A DNA stretch of 39,701 nt from Lentisphaerota bacterium (GTDB lineage Bacteria > Verrucomicrobiota > Kiritimatiellia > Kiritimatiellales > Pontiellaceae), in NCBI GenBank assembly GCA_012729265.1, contig JAAYDL010000194.1:1-39701 (forward strand), written 5' to 3'. Each line of letters starts with the position of its first letter. Position 1 is the first letter of the stretch. Both the position numbers and the translations under genes were made by a program. Under the pieces are notes generated by a model that worked only from the letters and a program-made list of their open reading frames with translations, searched no databases and was not told the origin of the DNA. This document shows positions 15,875-23,980 of the stretch, one piece after another.

Positions 15875-17635
15875 ATGAAAAACAAGGGTTTGAAAATTGC
15901 GGTCGGTATGAGCACCTGCAATATGGCGGCGGGATCGCGCAAGCTGCTGGAACGGCTGGAAAAGGAGTCGCTGGATGCAGAGCTGAGTACCATGGGCTGT
16001 CTGGGCATGTGCCACGCGGAACCGCAAATTCGGGTGACGGATGCGGACGGACGCGAATCGCTCTATTGCGCCGTAAACCCCGCCAAACTGGAGCGGATTA
16101 TTAAGGAGCATCTGCGCGGCGGATCGCCCGTCGAAGCGTGGCTGTTTAATGCGAATGAGGGTGACGGCGCGGCGCTTCTGACCAAACAGCAGCGGATTGT
16201 TCTGAGAAACTGCGGACGAATTAATCCCGAGAGCATTGATGAATATTTGGCGAACGACGGCTATAAAGCGCTGGAGATGGTGCTGAAGCAGAATAATCCG
16301 TCCGAGGTTTGTGAGACGGTGCTGAGGTCCGGCCTGCGCGGTCGCGGCGGAGCCGGGTTCCCAACGGGCCTGAAGTGGAAGTTTGCGCTGAAGGAACGGC
16401 GGGATAAAAAATATGTGATCTGCAATGCGGACGAAGGCGATCCGGGGGCCTTTATGGACCGCAGTACGTTGGAGAGCGATCCGCACGCGGTGCTTGAAGG
16501 AATGACCATTCAGGCGTTTTCCACGGGCGCAAACGAAGGCTATATCTATTGCCGTGCGGAATATCCCTTAGCGGTGGCCCACCTGAAAAGAGCGATTGCA
16601 CAGTCTGAGGAGCGCGGTTTTCTGGGCGATAACATTTTGGGAAGCACTTTCTCGTTCCACCTGCACATTAAGGAGGGCGCCGGCGCATTTGTCTGTGGAG
16701 AAGAGACGGCGCTGATGGCATCGATCGAGGGCGAACGCGGAATGCCGCGGTTGCGCCCACCCTTCCCTGCGCAGTCGGGATTGTTCGGCAAACCGACGAC
16801 GATTAATAATGTGGAAACGCTGGCGAGCGTGCCGTGGATTATTCGCCACGGTGCCGAAAAATATGCGGCGATCGGAACGGAAAAATCGAAAGGCACCAAG
16901 GTTTTTGCCCTGGCAGGAAAGATTAAGCGCGGCGGCTTGGTCGAAGTACCAATGGGCATCACCATCCGCGAAGTGGTCGAAGAGATCGGCGGCGGAACGG
17001 GAACGCACCGCAAGGTGAAGGCGGTTCAGATGGGCGGTCCGTCCGGCGGCTGTATTCCTGCAGACCTGCTCGACACACGGATTGACTATGATGAAATCAA
17101 CCGCACCGGGGCCATTATGGGATCGGGCGGCATGATTGTGCTCGATGAAACCACCTGCATGGTGGACGTTGCACGCTACTTCCTCGGCTTTACTCAGTTG
17201 GAATCGTGCGGGAAATGTACCTTCTGCCGCATCGGCACCCGCCGTATGCTCGAAATTCTGACCCGTATCTGCGCAGGCGACGGCGTTCCGGAGGATATTG
17301 ACGAGCTGGAAGAATTGGCGGTTCAGATTAAGAACACCAGCCTCTGCGGACTCGGACAGACCGCTCCGAATCCGGTACTGACAACGCTGAAATATTTCCG
17401 CAAGGAATATGAGGAGCACATTAACGACAAAAAGTGCCGCGCCGGAAAATGCGTTAATCTTTGCAGCTATGAGATTTCCGAGGCCTGCACGGGCTGTACC
17501 GTCTGTGCGCACAAGTGCCCTGTCGGAGCGATCAGTGGCGAGCGTAAGGGACAGCACAAGATTGATCAGGAAAAATGTGTCCGCTGCGGCGTCTGCCGCG
17601 ATGTGTGTAAATTTGATGCGGTGAAGGTGATTTAG
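15875..17635 (+). CDS. stnB: NuoF/HydB-like NADH- and FMN-binding subunit
   Basis: Flavin subunit of 586 residues that oxidises or reduces NAD and feeds a bifurcating FMN. The N-terminal thioredoxin-like segment has Cys15, Cys42 and Cys46 (GCLGMC). The FMN/NADH core shows RGRGGAGFPTGLKW, CNADEGDPGAFMDR and GEETALMASIEGERG. The [4Fe-4S] site is SCGKCTFCRIGT with the later Cys in SLCGLGQTAPNPV. The C-terminus adds a two-cluster ferredoxin domain (CTGCTVCAHKCP and CVRCGVCRDVC). This layout is that of HydB and its Stn counterpart, not of plain NuoF, which lacks the C-terminal ferredoxin. The ATG follows GGAGGGTG. It ends 2 bases before stnC. Confidence 0.92.
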   Translation: MKNKGLKIAVGMSTCNMAAGSRKLLERLEKESLDAELSTMGCLGMCHAEPQIRVTDADGRESLYCAVNPAKLERIIKEHLRGGSPVEAWLFNANEGDGAALLTKQQRIVLRNCGRINPESIDEYLANDGYKALEMVLKQNNPSEVCETVLRSGLRGRGGAGFPTGLKWKFALKERRDKKYVICNADEGDPGAFMDRSTLESDPHAVLEGMTIQAFSTGANEGYIYCRAEYPLAVAHLKRAIAQSEERGFLGDNILGSTFSFHLHIKEGAGAFVCGEETALMASIEGERGMPRLRPPFPAQSGLFGKPTTINNVETLASVPWIIRHGAEKYAAIGTEKSKGTKVFALAGKIKRGGLVEVPMGITIREVVEEIGGGTGTHRKVKAVQMGGPSGGCIPADLLDTRIDYDEINRTGAIMGSGGMIVLDETTCMVDVARYFLGFTQLESCGKCTFCRIGTRRMLEILTRICAGDGVPEDIDELEELAVQIKNTSLCGLGQTAPNPVLTTLKYFRKEYEEHINDKKCRAGKCVNLCSYEISEACTGCTVCAHKCPVGAISGERKGQHKIDQEKCVRCGVCRDVCKFDAVKVI

Positions 17636-17637
17636 TC

Positions 17638-19731
17638 ATGAGTACGATTAACTTTATTTTAAACGGGAAACCGGCAACGGCGGAGACTGGAAATACGATT
17701 CTGGATGCGGCACGCGCAGCGGGCTATTCGATCCCGACGTTTTGCCACCGAGAAGATCTGAAGCCGTTTGCCTCCTGCTTTGTCTGTGCGGTTGAAGTGG
17801 AAGGGCGGCGTACGTTGGTGCCGTCGTGTTCCACCGAGGTGCTTGAAGGCATGGTGGTGAATACAGAGAATGAGCGGGTGAAACGCGCACGCAAAACGTG
17901 TCTGGACCTGCTGCTGTCGGACCACGTCGGCGACTGCCAGGGACCGTGCATGACCTCCTGTCCGGCGGGTATCGACATTCCGGGCTTTATAAACCACATT
18001 GCCGAAGGACGCGACCGCGAGGCATTGGAACTGATTAAAAACAATATGCCGCTGGCGGGCTGTCTGGGGCGTGTCTGCACCCGCCCCTGCGAAGACGCCT
18101 GCCGCCGGCAATTGGTGGAAGATCCAATTGCAATTTGTCAGTTAAAGCGGTTCGCCGCAGATCAGGCGGAAGAAAACAGCTGGGACATGGTCCCGGAACA
18201 GCTGCCTTCCACAGGGAAAAAAGTAGCGGTTGTGGGGGCGGGTCCGGCGGGGCTTTCGGCCGCCTATTATCTCCAGATGTTCGGCGTAGACTGTACCGTT
18301 TTTGATGCGCATGAAGCGCCCGGCGGTATGATTCGCTACGGCATTCCCTCCTATCGTCTGCCGCGCAACGTGATTGATCAAGAGGTGGAGATTATTGAAA
18401 AGCTGGGTGCCCGATTTGAATATAATACCGTGCTTGGCAAAGATATAACCTTCCCGCAGCTGCAGCGAAAATACGACGCGGTATTTCTCGGCATCGGTGC
18501 ACAAAAGGCGTCCGGCATGCGAACACCGGGCGAGGAGCTTGAAGGCGTACGCAGCGGCATTGAATTCCTCGGAGCGGTTTCACGGAACGAGTCGTTGCCG
18601 ATCGGAAACCGCGTGGTGGTGGTGGGCGGCGGCAATACGGCCATTGATGCTGCACGTACCGCTCTCCGGCTGGGTGCCGAGCGCGTGACCATTCTGTATC
18701 GCCGCGCACGCGAACAAATGCCCGCCTGGAACGAAGAGATTGAAGATGCACTCAAAGAGGGCGTTATGCTCGAAACGTTGGCGGCACCGATTCGAATTGA
18801 GAAGTCAAAAAACGGCTTGGCGCTGACCTGTATCCGCATGGAACTGGGAAAACCGGATGCCTCCGGTCGACGGAGTCCGCTTCCGATTGAGGGATCGGAA
18901 TATACCATTGAGGTGGACGAAATCATCGCAGCAATCGGACAAAACATAGACTCTTCCATGCTGCTTGACCTAGAGGTGACCTCTTGGGGATCGATCGTTG
19001 CGGATGAGCAGACCGGCCAGACAAAAATGAAAAATGTATTTGCCGGAGGCGACTGCGTTACCGGAGCCGACATTGCAGTAAACGCTGTGGCGGCGGGTCG
19101 GAGGGCGGCATTTTCGATCAAACAGTTTCTGCAAGGTGAACCGGTGGTCGGCGACCCCAAAATGTACAACCACTCTATGGGAAAACTGGACGAGGTGCCC
19201 CCGGCTGTTTTTGAACAGTTTAATCCGCAGGAGCGTACGGCGATGCCCCGTTTGGCACCCAAGCAACGGGCCGGCGGGTTTGATGAAGTGGAGGTTGGTT
19301 TCACGCCAGAGCAGGCCCGATCTGAGGCAGCACGGTGTATGGAATGCGGCTGCCGTGATGCTCATGAATGCGCGCTGAGAGACTTTGCAACGCGCTTCGG
19401 CGCTTCGGCGGAACGCTTTACCGGCGACAAACGGACCTACCGCCGTGATGATTCGCACGCAGTGCTGGTTTATGAAGAGCACAAATGCATACAGTGCGGG
19501 TGCTGTGTGCGCGCATGTGATGAACTGCTCAAGAGCCCCTGTCTCGGCTTTGCCGGGCGCGGGTTTGAAGCGCGGGTGAAGCCCGCGCTGGATCGGCGGC
19601 TCGCACTGATCAATGATGAAGAACTTCCGAAGGTGGCCGAATACTGCCCGGTCGGAGCGTTGACATTGAAGACCGATGCGGTGGCAACGCTTAAACCCGG
19701 CGCATTTTTAACCTCAAAAGGAGAATTGTAA
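17638..19731 (+). CDS. stnC: NuoG-like/GltD-like fused FAD and iron-sulfur subunit
   Basis: A 697-residue fusion. The N-terminal [2Fe-2S] domain has Cys36, Cys47, Cys50 and Cys64; a NuoG-like linker follows, then a GltD/NfnB-type Cys-rich region (CQGPCMTSCPAGIDIPGF, CLGRVCTRPCEDACRR). The FAD site is AVVGAGPAGLSAAYYL (about 196-211) and the NADP site VVVGGGNTAIDAARTAL (about 327-343); DVVTGADI-like GGDCVTGADIAVNAV closes the flavin domain. The C-terminus has CIQCGCCVRAC and one late Cys (YCPVGAL), so only one [4Fe-4S] cluster may form there. The domain order equals that of the Stn transhydrogenase subunit that handles NADPH. Glutamate synthase small subunit is excluded by the extra domains. 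Confidence 0.85.
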   Translation: MSTINFILNGKPATAETGNTILDAARAAGYSIPTFCHREDLKPFASCFVCAVEVEGRRTLVPSCSTEVLEGMVVNTENERVKRARKTCLDLLLSDHVGDCQGPCMTSCPAGIDIPGFINHIAEGRDREALELIKNNMPLAGCLGRVCTRPCEDACRRQLVEDPIAICQLKRFAADQAEENSWDMVPEQLPSTGKKVAVVGAGPAGLSAAYYLQMFGVDCTVFDAHEAPGGMIRYGIPSYRLPRNVIDQEVEIIEKLGARFEYNTVLGKDITFPQLQRKYDAVFLGIGAQKASGMRTPGEELEGVRSGIEFLGAVSRNESLPIGNRVVVVGGGNTAIDAARTALRLGAERVTILYRRAREQMPAWNEEIEDALKEGVMLETLAAPIRIEKSKNGLALTCIRMELGKPDASGRRSPLPIEGSEYTIEVDEIIAAIGQNIDSSMLLDLEVTSWGSIVADEQTGQTKMKNVFAGGDCVTGADIAVNAVAAGRRAAFSIKQFLQGEPVVGDPKMYNHSMGKLDEVPPAVFEQFNPQERTAMPRLAPKQRAGGFDEVEVGFTPEQARSEAARCMECGCRDAHECALRDFATRFGASAERFTGDKRTYRRDDSHAVLVYEEHKCIQCGCCVRACDELLKSPCLGFAGRGFEARVKPALDRRLALINDEELPKVAEYCPVGALTLKTDAVATLKPGAFLTSKGEL

Positions 19732-20186
19732 TGAGTTCGTTCGGAACAATAACCGCTGTTCTAGACTTTGCCATTAAACGCGAACAGGAAGCCATTGACT
19801 TTTATGGATCGCTCGCGGGGCAGGCAACCAATCCTTCTCTCAAGAAGGTATTCCTTTCGTTTGCCAAGGAGGAACAGGGCCATAAGGAAAAACTGCTGGC
19901 GGTAAAATCGAACAAGTCGATTCTTGTGGATAAAACTGAAGTAGCGGATCTTAAAATCAGCGACTATTTGGTGAGTGTAGATCCCCAAAATGTCATGAGT
20001 TTCCAAGACGCACTGGTGGTGGCCATTAAACGTGAAAAAGCAGCTATGGAACTCTATACCGTCATGTCAAAGCGGGTAGAAGATCCGGCATTGCGGGACC
20101 TGTTCAAAAAACTGGCCCACGAAGAAAGTGCCCATAAAACCCGATTTGAAACCATGTATGAGGAGCACTTTCTCCCCGAAAATTAA
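19731..20186 (+). CDS. Rubrerythrin-like ferritin-family diiron protein
   Basis: A 151-residue four-helix protein with two halves, each carrying a metal-binding pair: Glu18 then Glu48-x2-His51 (EEQGH), and Glu102 then Glu132-x2-His135 (EESAH). This is the erythrin/rubrerythrin pattern, without a C-terminal rubredoxin domain. Family members act on peroxide or oxygen, or store iron. The ATG shares one base with the stnC stop (TAATG), so it belongs to the same operon and is translated with it. Inference: it protects the oxygen-sensitive iron-sulfur complex, or takes electrons from it to reduce peroxide. Confidence 0.85.
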   Translation: MSSFGTITAVLDFAIKREQEAIDFYGSLAGQATNPSLKKVFLSFAKEEQGHKEKLLAVKSNKSILVDKTEVADLKISDYLVSVDPQNVMSFQDALVVAIKREKAAMELYTVMSKRVEDPALRDLFKKLAHEESAHKTRFETMYEEHFLPEN

Positions 20187-20270
20187 CCTGCATTCCAATT
20201 AAAATCGAGCGGACTCACCTCCTAATCTCCAGCGTTTTTATGAATGCAGCCAAAACGCTGCCGTTTGAAC

Positions 20271-20299
20271 TTGAGCACCCCCGTTTCGATCACTAGATT
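20271..20299 (+). promoter_or_regulatory. Promoter of tRNA-Leu(UAG)
   Basis: TTGAGC (20271-20276) and TAGATT (20294-20299) are 17 bases apart and match sigma-70 -35 and -10 boxes. The expected start near 20306 lies a few bases before the mature tRNA end at 20319. Confidence 0.5.
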
Positions 20300-20318
20300 G
20301 GTTTCTGTTTTTTTCAAT

Positions 20319-20402
20319 GGGCGAGTGGTGAAATTGGTATACACGCGAGATTTAGGTTCTCGTGCCACCGGCGTGCGGGTTCGAGTCCCGCCTCGCCCAC
20401 CA
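20319..20402 (+). tRNA. tRNA-Leu (anticodon UAG)
   Basis: A complete cloverleaf is visible. The acceptor arms are GGGCGAG and CTCGCCC; the anticodon stem CGAGA/TCTCG encloses the loop TTTAGGT with anticodon TAG; the T arm is CGGGTTCGAGTCCCG. The long variable region is normal for a leucine tRNA. CCA is encoded at 20400-20402. It reads CUN leucine codons, mainly CUA. Confidence 0.95.
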
Positions 20403-20430
20403 TATTTAATTTTCATTAGTATTGTATGAC

Positions 20431-20766
20431 ATGAGTTTAGCACATCGAGGTAAAGTTCCGCAGTTTTCATTGCGCCCCCATCCGGCGATTATCACGGGTA
20501 TGATTCTCGTTCCGGTGATCGGCCTGCTCATAGCGGGTGCCCTGTTCCAAAAAGATGCCGGAACGGGCGAGCTTAAACCGGCCGTAATTCTGGTTCTGAT
20601 TATAACAGGAATTCTCTTTTTCATGCTGCTGATCGGGGCAACCTATAAATTGTTTTTCCCGCATTTATGGAAAAGGAATTCCTCCCACTCACGCCTTCGG
20701 CAACACAGCAAACATCACCCTTATTACGGTGAAAAAGAAATCCACAACAAACATCGTCGCCATTAA
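20431..20766 (+). CDS. Small two-helix membrane protein, unknown function
   Basis: A 111-residue protein with two hydrophobic segments (AIITGMILVPVIGLLIAGAL at about 19-38 and AVILVLIITGILFFMLLIGA at about 51-70) and a basic, His-rich tail ending HNKHRRH. I do not recognise the family. The ATG at 20431 is taken instead of a TTG three codons upstream; neither has a strong ribosome-binding site. It may be cotranscribed with the tRNA, as no terminator is seen between them. The two helices would place both ends on the same side of the membrane. Confidence 0.6.
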   Translation: MSLAHRGKVPQFSLRPHPAIITGMILVPVIGLLIAGALFQKDAGTGELKPAVILVLIITGILFFMLLIGATYKLFFPHLWKRNSSHSRLRQHSKHHPYYGEKEIHNKHRRH

Positions 20767-20817
20767 TTTCAGTGATTCAGGCTTGAGCCGACGGCGACAA
20801 GCGCGAACTATACGCGC

Positions 20818-21966
20818 ATGAAGATTGTTTGCGCAGAAACTGTTTTATTGGGAGAAGAGGCTTTTTCAACCCTCGGCGAAACTGCAGTCATTCCTGACCG
20901 CGCCATTGGACGAGGAGATCTGCTTGATGCCGACGCGCTGATTGTTCGCTCCAAGACCAGAATTAACCGGGAACTGCTCGAGGGCACTCCGGTAAAATTT
21001 GTCGGAACCGCCACTGCGGGGAGCGATCATATTGTCGCCGCCGATCTGTCCGCACTGGAAATATATTGGTGTGCCTCCCCTGGCTGCAACGCCAACAGCG
21101 TTTCCGAATATATTACTGCGGCGCTGCTCACGCTGGCCCAACAGAACGATATTAAATTAGAAGGTAAAACCATCGGCGTCATCGGCTGCGGCAACGTCGG
21201 AAGTCGAACCGTTCAAAAGTGCGAGGCCTTAGGCCTTCGGGTACTCCGCAACGATCCGCCGCTGGCCGCTGTTTCAACCGACCCCGATTTTCTTCCGCTT
21301 GAAACGGTGCTTACGGAATCCGATATCGTCACACTTCATGTCCCGCTCGTAAAAAACAAACCGTGGCCGACGGAACACATGGCCGATTACCGCTTTTTTG
21401 AACAACTCAAACCCGGCGCGGTTTTCATCAATGCTGCGCGCGGAAACGTCTGCGACTACGACGCCCTGCTTGCCGCCCACCAAAATGATGTCGTTTCGCA
21501 TATGGTGATTGATGTCTGGACTCCGGAACCCGCCTTTCGCACGGATATACTTCAGCAAGCGGCGCTCGCTTCACCCCACATTGCCGGTCACTCTTACGAA
21601 GGAAAACTCAACGGAACCGTCACCTGCTATAATGAGCTTTGCCACTTTTTCGAAATAGAACCCTGCTGGGATATTGCGGCCTCGCTCCCGCCGTCAGCAA
21701 TCCCGGAAATCCGAATCGACTGTTCAGGGCGCACCGATAACGATGTCCTTTGCGACATTGTGCGGCAGGTATATGACATTCGAACCGACGACCAGCTCAT
21801 CCGCAAAGCGGCCGTTCACAACGACCTTGAGCGGGCAAAAAACTTTGATGCGCTGCGAAAAAACTACCGTATGCGCCGCGAATTTATGAACACCGTTGTG
21901 CACGCCGAGAACGCAGGAGAAGCATTGAAAAACAAAATTTCGACCCTGGGGTTTCGGCAACAATGA
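20818..21966 (+). CDS. pdxB: Erythronate-4-phosphate dehydrogenase
   Basis: Oxidises 4-phosphoerythronate in the DXP-dependent route to pyridoxal phosphate. The 382-residue protein is a D-2-hydroxyacid dehydrogenase with the NAD motif GVIGCGNVGSRTV, the catalytic Arg in INAARG, and the catalytic His in SPHIAGHSYEGK. The segment GTATAGSDHI and the C-terminal extension of about 90 residues (ending past MRREF) are typical of PdxB rather than of serA- or ldhA-type enzymes. No clear ribosome-binding site precedes the ATG; a GCGCG-7-CGCGC inverted repeat lies directly in front of it. A structured repeat element begins right after the stop. Confidence 0.9.
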   Translation: MKIVCAETVLLGEEAFSTLGETAVIPDRAIGRGDLLDADALIVRSKTRINRELLEGTPVKFVGTATAGSDHIVAADLSALEIYWCASPGCNANSVSEYITAALLTLAQQNDIKLEGKTIGVIGCGNVGSRTVQKCEALGLRVLRNDPPLAAVSTDPDFLPLETVLTESDIVTLHVPLVKNKPWPTEHMADYRFFEQLKPGAVFINAARGNVCDYDALLAAHQNDVVSHMVIDVWTPEPAFRTDILQQAALASPHIAGHSYEGKLNGTVTCYNELCHFFEIEPCWDIAASLPPSAIPEIRIDCSGRTDNDVLCDIVRQVYDIRTDDQLIRKAAVHNDLERAKNFDALRKNYRMRREFMNTVVHAENAGEALKNKISTLGFRQQ

Positions 21967-21971
21967 AACCT

Positions 21972-22118
21972 CCCCGCTGCAAGCAGACGGGGTATCAACG
22001 TAGACGATGGTTCTCTGTCGCAAGCTCCAGAATGGCTTCGCGCCAGCTTCGTTATGCACCATCTCAACGCACACAATGGACCTGGAAGTTCCATCTACAT
22101 TGAGCGCAGCAAGCTGCG
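21972..22118. repeat. Structured element bounded by CTGCAAGCAG/CAGCAAGCTG hairpins
   Basis: Four hairpins lie in a row. The first (21972-21992) is CCCCG-CTGC-AA-GCAG-A-CGGGG. The second (22006-22063) has three nested stems: GATGGT/ACCATC, AAGCT/AGCTT and GGC/GCC. The third is ATGGA/TCCAT (22076-22094). The fourth is CGCAGC-AA-GCTGCG (22105-22118). No coding frame is plausible. The outer hairpins share the GCAAGC core, as paired REP sequences do. It is either a BIME/RAYT-type mobile repeat or a structured RNA. Confidence 0.5.
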
Positions 22119-22143
22119 GGTATTTAACCCAACGCTTCGCAAT

Positions 22144-22178
22144 TAAAAAGGAAGCGATATGAAATCGAAACCGCTTCC
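22144..22178 (-). terminator. Terminator of the lemA operon
   Basis: Read on the minus strand, GGAAGCG and CGCTTCC form a 7-bp stem and are followed directly by TTTTTAA. It lies about 40 bases after the stop of the DUF3137 gene. A second hairpin (CTGATCG with CGATCAG, 22184-22212) stands between. Confidence 0.6.
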
Positions 22179-22219
22179 CGGATCTGATCGCATCGGAATT
22201 CCCGACGATCAGAACGCTT

Positions 22220-23209
22220 TTATTCCTTCGTCCAAATGCGGGTGTTGAGGTTGAGCTCATCGACAACCCCGATTGCGCTCTGGAGATCGTCGACAAATTC
22301 GCGGGCCAGTTCAATATCGAGCACGGTGTTGAAGAGCTTGGGTTCAAAGCGATCCTTATTACTGGAGATGGCAATGTTTACGTTACCCCCGCAGAAAGAG
22401 AAATAGACATTGCTTCCCGCCTTGCGCCTCAGCTCCAGCATCCGGCGCATGAGGGCCGGAGAGAGAATGTAGCGCGCCTCGACCTGATCGCTGCTGTACA
22501 CCGCGAATTCTTTTTCGAATACGGGATCTTCCAGCTTAACCAACTCCCCGTGGCTTTTTCCGATTCCCTGAAGCTTCTGCCCGAAACGACCAAACATTTT
22601 TTCCGCCGTGTCGGGCAGAATATAGGTTTTCCCATGGAAATGCTTGTTGAAGTCCGCAACAAAGAACAATCCCTTGAATATGGTGTGCCAGTGCGTTTGA
22701 CGATGCCCCTTGCTGTCGCGCGTTTCGGTTTTGTATTCGGCATGCAGTTCGCTGAAGGCAATGCGGGTTTTATCGACAGGACCTTGAACGAGGTCCTCGC
22801 AATGATAGCGGTCGATACTGTGATGAAAAATACCGCTGGACTGAAACTGCCCTTCCGAAATCCCGCTTTCCGGGCGATAGGTCAGTTGCGGGCCGACATA
22901 CCGCACAATCGGACCGACCACCTGATTCTTAAAATCCCTCACGTATCCTGAGGTCATTGCTTTGAAAATAAAAACACTGATTGCGATTCCGATAATAGCC
23001 GGAAAAGCCAGCACAAGAATACTGCCGGCCTGATTCAATAAAAAGAGGGCGATGAATACCGCAGCAAGCACTACGGCACCACAGGAAATCATCGCCTTTT
23101 GAACCACGCCTTTCCGGCGCTCTTCCAACGGACGGAGAGCGGGAACCAGTTCGGTTTGAAAAAACTGTTCGAAGGTCTGCTTTTCTTCCACTGGACTGCT
23201 CCTATCCAT
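22220..23209 (-). CDS. DUF3137 membrane protein
   Basis: A 329-residue protein with two close membrane helices near residues 35-80 (VVLAAVFIALFLLN and IIGIAISVFIFKAM) and a long C-terminal cytoplasmic part (FHHSIDRYHCEDLV, VADFNKHFHGKTYILPDT, LRRKAGSNVYFSFCGGNVNI). This matches DUF3137 proteins, which are often encoded next to LemA. Their biochemical role is unknown. The ATG at 23209 overlaps the lemA stop by 8 bases, so the two are translated together. The tail is acidic-neutral with no further motif. Confidence 0.85.
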   Translation of the reverse strand: MDRSSPVEEKQTFEQFFQTELVPALRPLEERRKGVVQKAMISCGAVVLAAVFIALFLLNQAGSILVLAFPAIIGIAISVFIFKAMTSGYVRDFKNQVVGPIVRYVGPQLTYRPESGISEGQFQSSGIFHHSIDRYHCEDLVQGPVDKTRIAFSELHAEYKTETRDSKGHRQTHWHTIFKGLFFVADFNKHFHGKTYILPDTAEKMFGRFGQKLQGIGKSHGELVKLEDPVFEKEFAVYSSDQVEARYILSPALMRRMLELRRKAGSNVYFSFCGGNVNIAISSNKDRFEPKLFNTVLDIELAREFVDDLQSAIGVVDELNLNTRIWTKE

Positions 23210-23759
23210 TAAACAGTGAGCCGACATCTACGTTTTTGCGTTCCGCCTCCACCGCTTCAAAAAGTTGGCGGCGGGTGTAATGCATCATTCCGGCCATAAT
23301 GCTGGTCGGGAACATTTCAACGGCGTTGTTGAAGTCGGTTACGGAGGCATTGTAAGCACGACGCGAGGCGCTGAGCTGTTCTTCGATTTCGTTCAGTGCG
23401 CGCTGCAGCTGCATAAAATTATCGTTCGCTTTGAGCTCGGGATAGGCCTCCACCTGCACCATCAACCCGCTCAGCGCGTGCGACAGCTGGTTGTTAAGCT
23501 GAACGGTTTCATCCGCCGAAAGATTGCCGGCGGAAGCCTGATTGCGCAGCGCCGTTACTTTTTCCAACGTTCCAGCTTCGTGAGCAGCATACTGCTTGAC
23601 CGTTGCAACCAGATTCGGAATCAGGTCGTAGCGCTTTTTACACATGACATCGATCGACCCAAATGCATTCTCAACGGCATTCTTCTTTCCTACCAGCGAG
23701 TTGTACATACTGACTGCAATCACCGCCAACACAACAAGAATAATTACTGCTATAATCAT
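23202..23759 (-). CDS. lemA: LemA family protein
   Basis: A 185-residue protein with an N-terminal membrane helix (IIAVIILVVLAVIAVSMY) and a helical body carrying the family pattern NSLVGKKNAVENAFGSIDV, KKRYDLIPNLVATVKQYA and YNASVTDFNNAVEMFPTSI. LemA proteins are membrane-anchored coiled helices of unclear role, commonly paired with a second membrane protein, here the DUF3137 gene. A GGAGG site lies a few bases before the ATG. Confidence 0.93.
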   Translation of the reverse strand: MIIAVIILVVLAVIAVSMYNSLVGKKNAVENAFGSIDVMCKKRYDLIPNLVATVKQYAAHEAGTLEKVTALRNQASAGNLSADETVQLNNQLSHALSGLMVQVEAYPELKANDNFMQLQRALNEIEEQLSASRRAYNASVTDFNNAVEMFPTSIMAGMMHYTRRQLFEAVEAERKNVDVGSLFNG

Positions 23760-23980
23760 AGATACCCTCCTGAACTAATTTTTACTGTTCATCATGAATG
23801 CAGCTTGACTCTTCTGCCGCCATCGCGCTCGCGACACATGCCTCCATAGCCGCCGTCAAAATTCATGAAATCTTCCACGAGAGATAACTAGCAAAAGCTC
23901 TCTGCACCTTCGATTATAAAATGCAAAGATGTTTGTAGGATGTCATGCAGGATGCACTTAAATCTTTTATTCAACCCATG

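Noticed and set aside
15824-17557. Long minus-strand open frames opposite stnB
   Set aside because: They mirror codon bias of stnB and have no recognisable domain or ribosome-binding site.
15266-17635. Complex I (nuoE/nuoF) assignment
   Set aside because: The NuoF-like protein has a HydB-type thioredoxin-like N-terminus and a C-terminal two-cluster ferredoxin, and no membrane subunits are present.
19567-19590. Perfect AGCGCGGG-5-CCCGCGCT palindrome inside stnC, considered as a third translated element
   Set aside because: The encoded segment (GFAGRGFEARVKPA) looks like the normal linker of NuoG-like ferredoxin domains, so there is no insert; the symmetry is probably chance in G+C-rich coding DNA.
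20231-20259. AGCGTTTT...AAAACGCT inverted repeat as terminator of the stn operon
   Set aside because: The loop is 13 bases and no T-run follows on either strand.
21724-22374. Minus-strand frame of 216 codons across the 3' end of pdxB and the structured element
   Set aside because: It runs through pdxB antisense and hairpin DNA and has no family-like segment.
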